Below, one piece after another: positions 59,273 through 64,000 of a stretch of 64,000 bases of DNA (within the stretch, counting starts at the first letter, position 1; each line of letters opens with the position of its first letter). Location: contig DETL01000011.1 of assembly GCA_002361625.1 (NCBI GenBank), positions 1-64,000 on the forward strand, written 5' to 3'. The DNA is from Bacteroidales bacterium UBA3289. Lineage in GTDB: Bacteria; Bacteroidota; Bacteroidia; Bacteroidales; UBA932. The notes under the pieces were generated by a model. The model had not been told where the DNA came from, made no database searches, and worked only from the letters and a program-made list of their open reading frames with translations. Both the position numbers and the translations under genes were made by a program.

Positions 59273-61648
59273 ATGAAACTTTCCGAGTTACAAACGGGGG
59301 AAAAAGCGGTCATCGTCCGCATTCACGGTTACGGTCCTTTCCGGAAACGGCTCATCGAGATGGGCTTCATCCAGGGGAAGGAAGTGACCGTCGTGCTCAA
59401 TGCACCCCTCAAGGATCCGATCGAATACGAGATTATCGGCTATAAGATTTCCCTGCGCCGCGAGGAAGCGGAGCAGATCGAGGTGGTGAACGAAGCGGAG
59501 GCCCGCGATGCCCTCGTGAGCGATGAACACCTGCAGGGGCTTCCGGAGGACATGGAGGAGCGTGAGCGCCTGGACATGGCCCTGAAGCATTTGGCCGAGG
59601 AGCGCAATCACGTGATCCGCGTCGCCCTGGTGGGCAACCCCAACTGTGGAAAGACCTCCCTGTTCAACATCGCCTCCGGCTCCCACGAGCATGTGGGCAA
59701 CTACTCCGGCGTGACGGTGGATGCGAAGGAAGGTCATTTCAAGCACAAGGGGTATGACATCACCCTGGTGGACCTTCCCGGAACCTATTCGCTGTCAGCG
59801 TATTCCCCAGAGGAACTGTATGTCCGGAAGAACCTCATCGACGCCATGCCGGACGTGGTGGTCAATGTGGTCGATGCCTCCAACATCGAGCGCAACCTGT
59901 ATCTGACGGCGCAGGTCATCGACATGAACCTGAGGACCGTCATGGCCCTGAACATGTACGATGAGCTTCAGCATAAGGGGGACAAACTGGACACGGAACA
60001 GCTGGGCCGCCTGCTGGGCGTCCCGGTGTGTCCCACGGTGAGCCGCGACGGCCAGGGAATTCCGGAACTCTTCGATACGGTCATCCGGCTCTATGAGGGG
60101 GCCGATGAGAAACTTGCCCGCCACATCCATATCAACCACGGCGCCGAGATCGAACCGGCCATCGACCGGATCAAGGCCCTGGTCGCCGAGAATGAGAAAC
60201 TTCGTTCCAAATACTCCACCCGCTACTTAGCCATCAAATACCTGGAAAACGACCGCGACATCGAGCAGCTGCTCGGAAACCTTCCGAACCATGAGGCACT
60301 CGAGGCGGCCCGGAAGGAGGAAACGGAGCGGATCGACCAGCTGCTCCATACGACACCGGAAGCGGCCATTGTCGATGCCAAGTACGCTTTCATCCAGGGC
60401 GCCCTGGCGGAGACCTATGAAAAATACCAGGAGGAACGGCCCCGGCGCACCCTGACGGACAGGATCGACGCCATCGTCACGAACAAGTGGCTGGCTTTCC
60501 CGATCTTCCTTCTCCTCCTGTGGTTTACCTTCTGGGCCACCTTCACCATCGGCCAGTATCCGATGGACTGGATCGACTGGCTCGTCGCGAAGTTCGGCGA
60601 GTTCGTGGGCGCCTTCATGAAGGAGGGCTGGCTCAAGGACCTCATCGTGGACGGCATCATCGCCGGTGTGGGCAGTGTCCTGGTGTTCCTTCCGAACATC
60701 ATGATCCTGTACCTGTTCATCTCCCTGATGGAGGACAGCGGCTACATGGCCCGGGCGGCCTTCATCGTGGACAAGCTCATGCACAGGATCGGCCTCCATG
60801 GCAAGTCGTTCATTCCCATGGTGATGGGCTTCGGCTGCAACGTGCCGGCCATCATGGCGACGCGTTCGATCGAGAGCCGGAAGTCACGCCTCATCACCAT
60901 CGCCATCATCCCGTTCATGTCCTGTGCGGGCCGGCTTCCGATCTTCGTGCTGTTCGCGGGGGCTTTCTTTCCGCACAACGCGGCGACGGCGCTGCTGTGC
61001 ATCTACCTGCTGGGCGTAGTTCTCGCCATCCTCAGCGCACGTGTGCTCAAGCGTTTCGTGAAGGATGACGACCTTCCTTTCGTGATGGAACTGCCGCCGT
61101 ACCGCATTCCTACCGGCAAGGCCATCTGGCGCCACACCTGGGAAAAAGGCCGGCAGTATCTGGAGAAGATGGCGACGACGATCCTCGCCTTCTCCATCGT
61201 CATCTGGTTCCTCGGCTACTTCCCGCGGAATGAAGAACAGGGCGTCGCCTATCAGCAGGAGCATTCCTATATCGGCATGTTGGGCAAGGCCGTGGAGCCG
61301 GCCCTGGAACCGCTGGGATTCAACTGGAAGATGGATGTGGGCCTGCTTGCCGGCGTGGGAGCCAAAGAGCTTGTCGTCAGTACCCTGGGCGTCATGTATG
61401 CCGGTGACGAAGGGGTGGATGCCGACGAGAACGACACCGCCCTCCAGGCTGCGCTGAAAGGCGATGTTCCGCTGGCGGCCGCCGTGGCCTATATGGTGTT
61501 CGTCCTGTTGTACTTCCCTTGCATTGCCACCTTCGTCGCAATCAAGAACGAAACCGGCAAGTGGCGCTGGGCCATCCTCTGCGCCCTCTATACGATGCTG
61601 GTCGCGTGGGTCTTCGGCTTTATTGCGTACCGAATCTTCCTTTTATAG
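59273..61648 (+). CDS. feoB: FeoA-FeoB fused ferrous iron transporter
   Basis: FeoB imports ferrous iron across the inner membrane, powered by an N-terminal G-protein domain. I choose ATG 59273 (MKLSELQTGEKAVIVRIHGY), the start of a complete FeoA SH3-like domain (about 1-75). After a helical linker comes the G domain with P-loop GNPNCGKTS (K127), the G3 motif DLPGTYSLSAYSPEE and the G4-type ALNMYDE. The membrane part (about 400-791) has two gate domains (VMGFGCNVPAIMATR and GAKELVVSTLGVMY). The product has 791 residues. FeoA-FeoB fusions are known in Bacteroidetes. Confidence 0.96.
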   Translation: MKLSELQTGEKAVIVRIHGYGPFRKRLIEMGFIQGKEVTVVLNAPLKDPIEYEIIGYKISLRREEAEQIEVVNEAEARDALVSDEHLQGLPEDMEERERLDMALKHLAEERNHVIRVALVGNPNCGKTSLFNIASGSHEHVGNYSGVTVDAKEGHFKHKGYDITLVDLPGTYSLSAYSPEELYVRKNLIDAMPDVVVNVVDASNIERNLYLTAQVIDMNLRTVMALNMYDELQHKGDKLDTEQLGRLLGVPVCPTVSRDGQGIPELFDTVIRLYEGADEKLARHIHINHGAEIEPAIDRIKALVAENEKLRSKYSTRYLAIKYLENDRDIEQLLGNLPNHEALEAARKEETERIDQLLHTTPEAAIVDAKYAFIQGALAETYEKYQEERPRRTLTDRIDAIVTNKWLAFPIFLLLLWFTFWATFTIGQYPMDWIDWLVAKFGEFVGAFMKEGWLKDLIVDGIIAGVGSVLVFLPNIMILYLFISLMEDSGYMARAAFIVDKLMHRIGLHGKSFIPMVMGFGCNVPAIMATRSIESRKSRLITIAIIPFMSCAGRLPIFVLFAGAFFPHNAATALLCIYLLGVVLAILSARVLKRFVKDDDLPFVMELPPYRIPTGKAIWRHTWEKGRQYLEKMATTILAFSIVIWFLGYFPRNEEQGVAYQQEHSYIGMLGKAVEPALEPLGFNWKMDVGLLAGVGAKELVVSTLGVMYAGDEGVDADENDTALQAALKGDVPLAAAVAYMVFVLLYFPCIATFVAIKNETGKWRWAILCALYTMLVAWVFGFIAYRIFLL

Positions 61649-61662
61649 ATTCAAGAATCTAT
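61645..61662. repeat. Dyad across the feoB and apt stop codons
   Basis: ATAGATTC at 61645-61652 pairs with GAATCTAT at 61655-61662. It contains both stop codons of the converging genes. There is no clear T run, so terminator function is uncertain. Confidence 0.4.
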
Positions 61663-62231
61663 CCTTCCGTCACGTGGATCAGTGACTTCACCGGGGCAAG
61701 GTCCTCGATCCGGGCGCGTCCCGGGAGGTCGTCGATCTCCACCAGGAAGACAAAGTCGGTGACCTTCACGCGGTATTCCTTTCCGTCGATGGTAATTTTC
61801 TGGCTGTTCAGGCTCTCCACGATGCCGCGGGCCGTGCCGCCGGTGGCGAGGATGTCGTCGAAGAAGGTGATCGGGATGATGTCGCCCTCTCTCTTGCAGG
61901 CCGCGAGGTCGGACAGGCGGTAGAAGACCTGGTCCTTGCCGTATTCCTTCACGATGTCCACGGTGATCAGGTCGCCCTCTGAGAAGGGCAGTTTCCCCTT
62001 CTTGCGCACCGGAATGACATTCTCCGCCATGCCGCTGTACAGGAGGGGCGCCGTGAACAGGAAACCCCGGGCCTCGGGGGCGAGGATGTTCGGGGAGGCG
62101 CAGGTGCGGCCAATGTCGTCGGTCAAGGCTTTGAAGACTTCCTTGTCCTGCAGGAAAGGGATGATGTCCACGAAGTTGACTCCATGGATGGGAAAGTTCG
62201 GGTAGAACTTGAGTACTTGCTTGTAATCCAT
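61659..62231 (-). CDS. apt: Adenine phosphoribosyltransferase family protein
   Basis: Apt joins adenine to PRPP to make AMP in purine salvage. I choose ATG 62231 (MDYKQVLKFYPNFPIHGVNF); the product has 190 residues. The PRPP-binding motif reads ITFFDDILATGGTARG, and LAPEARGFLF and VRKKGKLP match the base-binding side of the Apt family. The start overlaps the stop of the LuxR-type gene by one base, so it is the last gene of the hemerythrin operon. Confidence 0.88.
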   Translation of the reverse strand: MDYKQVLKFYPNFPIHGVNFVDIIPFLQDKEVFKALTDDIGRTCASPNILAPEARGFLFTAPLLYSGMAENVIPVRKKGKLPFSEGDLITVDIVKEYGKDQVFYRLSDLAACKREGDIIPITFFDDILATGGTARGIVESLNSQKITIDGKEYRVKVTDFVFLVEIDDLPGRARIEDLAPVKSLIHVTEG

Positions 62232-62824
62232 TATTCGATGGTGTTTATGTCGATGAGGTTGTTCAGGAGGGCATAGACCGTCAGGCCGGCCACCGTCTTG
62301 ATGCCGGTCTTGCGGGTGATGTTCTTGCGGTGGGTGATGACCGTGTAAATGGACAGGTTGTACAGGTCCGCAATCTCTTTGTTGAGCATGCCCTTCGCGA
62401 CACACACGAGGATTTCCTTCTCGCGGGCGGAGAGTTCCTCTCCCTCGCTTCGGGGCGTCTCGGAGCGGTCCTCCAAAGCCGCGCGGACCTTCCGGATGAT
62501 GGTCGTAGGAACGTCGTACAGGCTCAGGACGCCGTCATACTGTTTCAGGGATTCCTCGTCCCAAAGCGATCCTACGATCGCAAGGACCGCGGCGGAAGTA
62601 TGCTCCGAGAGGGCTGCGCGGGCGTTTCCGCGGGAGGCATGGTCAAAGATGGAGGGATCCACGATGACCACGTCCGGGTCCATGTTCCTGAGCTGTGCCT
62701 CCTTCGAGGACGACAGGTCCGTGAGGATGCCGCATACCTCGAACTCCCCCAGGTCGTTGAAGATATGCTCTACTCCCCGCGCCACGATGGCGGAGGGAAT
62801 GATGAGAAGGACGCGCTTACTCAT
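62231..62824 (-). CDS. LuxR-type regulator with atypical receiver domain
   Basis: This 197-residue protein has an N-terminal receiver-like domain and a C-terminal LuxR helix-turn-helix (ELSAREKEILVCVAKGMLNKEIADLYNLSIYTVITHRKNI). The receiver keeps a possible phosphorylation aspartate in VVIVDPSIFDH, but the usual acidic pair after the first strand is replaced by LLIIPSAI, so it may not be phosphorylated. It overlaps the hemerythrin gene by eight bases. The pair may form a sensor and regulator unit for oxygen, nitric oxide or iron; this is inference. Confidence 0.9.
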   Translation of the reverse strand: MSKRVLLIIPSAIVARGVEHIFNDLGEFEVCGILTDLSSSKEAQLRNMDPDVVIVDPSIFDHASRGNARAALSEHTSAAVLAIVGSLWDEESLKQYDGVLSLYDVPTTIIRKVRAALEDRSETPRSEGEELSAREKEILVCVAKGMLNKEIADLYNLSIYTVITHRKNITRKTGIKTVAGLTVYALLNNLIDINTIE

Positions 62825-63518
62825 GGTTCTCGAGACGGTTGACGATCGGAACCAGGATCTCGTCCTCCACGACCGTATGCTTTTCCAGGTCCTCCTCCAG
62901 GGAGAAAATGTAGAACAGGGCCTTGTACGTGTCCTGCTGGCCGCACACGGGCGGCAGGTATTTCATCACGAGGTTCTTCAGGTCCTCGAGCTTTTCCTCC
63001 ACGTTGGAGTGGTTCTCCTCATATTCGCCGATGGTGAAGTTCCGGTCGGCCCCCTGCCGCAGGACGGCCTCCGCATGCGGGAAAACCGTCTTTTCCTCAT
63101 ATTCGAAGTGCTTGGAGAGCTCGTCCTTGTAGTCAGCGAAGAACTTCCAGATGATGCGCTTGTGTTTCTCTCCGCAGGGGGCGATGAGGTTCTCCAGCGC
63201 CATCTCCAGCTCCTGCAGGGCCACATTCATGTAATAGGCGTGCGAAAGACGGAGGTACTTCAGGACGTCCCTCAGGTCCGCCTTCTCCAGCTTTTCCTTC
63301 GTCGGGAGATACCCGTCGATGGCATAGACCGCCGAGATCAGGAGGAACGTTTCCGGGTTGATGCCCTGTTTCCGGCACACCTCTTCAACGGTTTCATCCC
63401 CGAAGCCGAAAGGGATGCCCATTCGGGTCAGGACGCCCAGGAGGCTGAATCTGAGGTTCATGAGGTCCGCCATCTTCATGGACGGGGACAGCAGGTGTCG
63501 TTCGGTCGTTGTAGCCAT
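62817..63518 (-). CDS. Hemerythrin-domain protein (Ric/YtfE-like)
   Basis: I choose ATG 63518 (MATTTERHLLSPSMKMADLM), 15 bases after the predicted transcription start; the product has 233 residues. The N-terminal third resembles the ScdA/YtfE helical domain, with a single cysteine in VEEVCRKQGI. The C-terminal part is a hemerythrin four-helix bundle with His and Glu ligands spread over LSHAYYMNVALQEL, HFEYEEKTVFPHAE, EENHSN and EKHTVVEDEILVP. Proteins of this type hold a di-iron site and repair iron-sulfur clusters after nitric oxide or oxidative damage, or sense oxygen. Confidence 0.85.
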   Translation of the reverse strand: MATTTERHLLSPSMKMADLMNLRFSLLGVLTRMGIPFGFGDETVEEVCRKQGINPETFLLISAVYAIDGYLPTKEKLEKADLRDVLKYLRLSHAYYMNVALQELEMALENLIAPCGEKHKRIIWKFFADYKDELSKHFEYEEKTVFPHAEAVLRQGADRNFTIGEYEENHSNVEEKLEDLKNLVMKYLPPVCGQQDTYKALFYIFSLEEDLEKHTVVEDEILVPIVNRLENHE

Positions 63519-63536
63519 GGCTCTTGTTCTATCAGG

Positions 63537-63544
63537 CAAATTTA
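63537..63544 (-). promoter_or_regulatory. Promoter box of the hemerythrin operon
   Basis: Plus-strand CAAATTTA at 63537-63544 reads TAAATTTG on the coding strand, 18 bases before the ATG. Confidence 0.6.
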
Positions 63545-63561
63545 CGAAAAAATGGACTCAT

Positions 63562-63652
63562 TAAAAACCCTCCTGCCTTGTCGCAAGGGAGGAGGGGCAC
63601 TTATACAACAATAAAAGGATAAAAACTCTAACTGTCTTAATGGCTTTTTCTG
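63562..63652 (-). ncRNA. Candidate small RNA or attenuator leader upstream of the hemerythrin operon
   Basis: On the minus strand a promoter (ATTG, 20 bases, TATCTTTG; plus-strand 63684-63687 and 63656-63663) would give a transcript of about 90 bases that ends at a strong intrinsic terminator. There is no good reading frame in it. It points at the hemerythrin gene 44 bases beyond, so read-through would feed that operon. It is either an independent small RNA or an attenuated leader. Confidence 0.5.
63563..63596 (-). terminator. Leftward intrinsic terminator
   Basis: CCCTCCT plus CCTTG (63568-63580) pairs with CAAGG plus AGGAGGG (63584-63596), with one internal mismatch. On the minus strand TTTTT follows. 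Confidence 0.85.
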
Positions 63653-63655
63653 TGG

Positions 63656-63687
63656 CAAAGATACGGCGATTCCCCGCCGCGGGCAAT
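63656..63687 (-). promoter_or_regulatory. Promoter of the candidate small RNA
   Basis: Plus-strand CAAAGATA at 63656-63663 is TATCTTTG on the minus strand, with ATTG 20 bases upstream (63684-63687). A dyad GATTCCCCGCC 63668-63678 with GGCGGGGAATC 63711-63721 overlaps it; this may be the end of the neighbouring gene's transcript or an operator. Confidence 0.55.
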
Positions 63688-63739
63688 CCCAACTTGTTGG
63701 TAATGCGCGAGGCGGGGAATCCCCTGTTGTGTGTAAATG

Positions 63740-64000
63740 CTAGAAATTCAGGGCGAAACCGATACCGTTGGGGGTAGCACCGATCTGATAGGTCAGGCCT
63801 TTCCGGGCATTGTAGTCGTCGGCCACCCAGTTGAGGCGCTTCTTGCCGATGATAGAGATGGGGATACCGGCGTCCAGGGCGATGCCGCCGACGGCCATGA
63901 GGAGCGTTCCTCCCAGCACCATTCCGGCTGCACCGGGATTGTCCTGGAGGGCTTTCTGGATATCTTCCTGGCTGCTGTTCTGATTGACCTGACCGGACAC
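63740..64000 (-). CDS. C-terminal part of a membrane protein gene, cut by the window edge
   Basis: The frame is open to the right edge, so the start is outside the window. The visible 86 residues include a glycine-rich hydrophobic helix (GMVLGGTLLMAVGGIALDAG) and end in GATPNGIGFALNF. A beta-strand-like end with a terminal phenylalanine is typical of outer-membrane barrels. I do not recognise the family. Confidence 0.6.
   Translation of the reverse strand: MSGQVNQNSSQEDIQKALQDNPGAAGMVLGGTLLMAVGGIALDAGIPISIIGKKRLNWVADDYNARKGLTYQIGATPNGIGFALNF

Noticed and set aside
1..64000. CRISPR arrays, insertion sequences and rRNA genes.
   Set aside because: No regularly spaced repeats, transposase frames or rRNA sequence were seen; the only RNA gene I can name is tRNA-Leu.

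Overview
This window is chromosomal DNA from a high-GC member of the Bacteroidales. Evidence: two SusC/SusD outer-membrane pairs, repeated promoter boxes of the Bacteroidetes form (TTTG, about 19 bases, TAnnTTTG), almost no Shine-Dalgarno sequences, many Gram-negative lipoprotein signals, a class III (anaerobic) ribonucleotide reductase and a FeoA-FeoB fusion. These suggest an anaerobic gut or rumen glycan degrader. I cannot name the genus from sequence alone.

Layout. 1-400: a hairpin-rich stretch with no gene, then tRNA-Leu(CAA). 0.48-5.8 kb: shikimate operon aroB, aroD-aroA fusion, aroC, plus a membrane acyltransferase-like gene. 5.9-9.3 kb: sufB, pnuC, sufC and an unusually short sufD. 9.35-24.9 kb: a polysaccharide utilisation locus with a DUF6377-type regulator, SusC, SusD, a multidomain surface glycan-binding lipoprotein, GH16, GH3, GH30 and a CotH-like lipoprotein; the enzyme set points to a beta-1,3/1,6-glucan such as laminarin. 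24.9-25.7 kb: tsaE and a HicB-like gene.

25.76-42.1 kb: a yifB/comM gene cut in two by an AT-richer integrative element of about 14.8 kb (about 26,137-40,929). It carries a large serine recombinase next to the right junction, a complete type I restriction-modification operon (hsdM, hsdS, a small membrane gene, hsdR), a FimB-sized tyrosine recombinase, a divergently transcribed XRE regulator and about ten small genes of unknown function. Joining the two yifB pieces across the shared six bases TCTATA restores a 525-codon open frame. The two inner ends form an inverted repeat around that core, so integrase, attP and target site can all be read from the sequence.

42.2-47.2 kb: a second SusC/SusD pair without enzymes. 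47.4-54.3 kb: ispE, a lipoprotein, an ECF sigma factor with an anti-sigma/beta-barrel fusion partner, a TPR protein and a degenerate EnvC-type LytM protein. 54.6-64.0 kb: nrdD-nrdG, mdh, a phosphopantetheinyl transferase with a structured leader, feoAB, an operon of hemerythrin-domain protein, LuxR-type regulator and apt (with a candidate small RNA or attenuator upstream), and the end of a membrane-protein gene that runs off the right edge.
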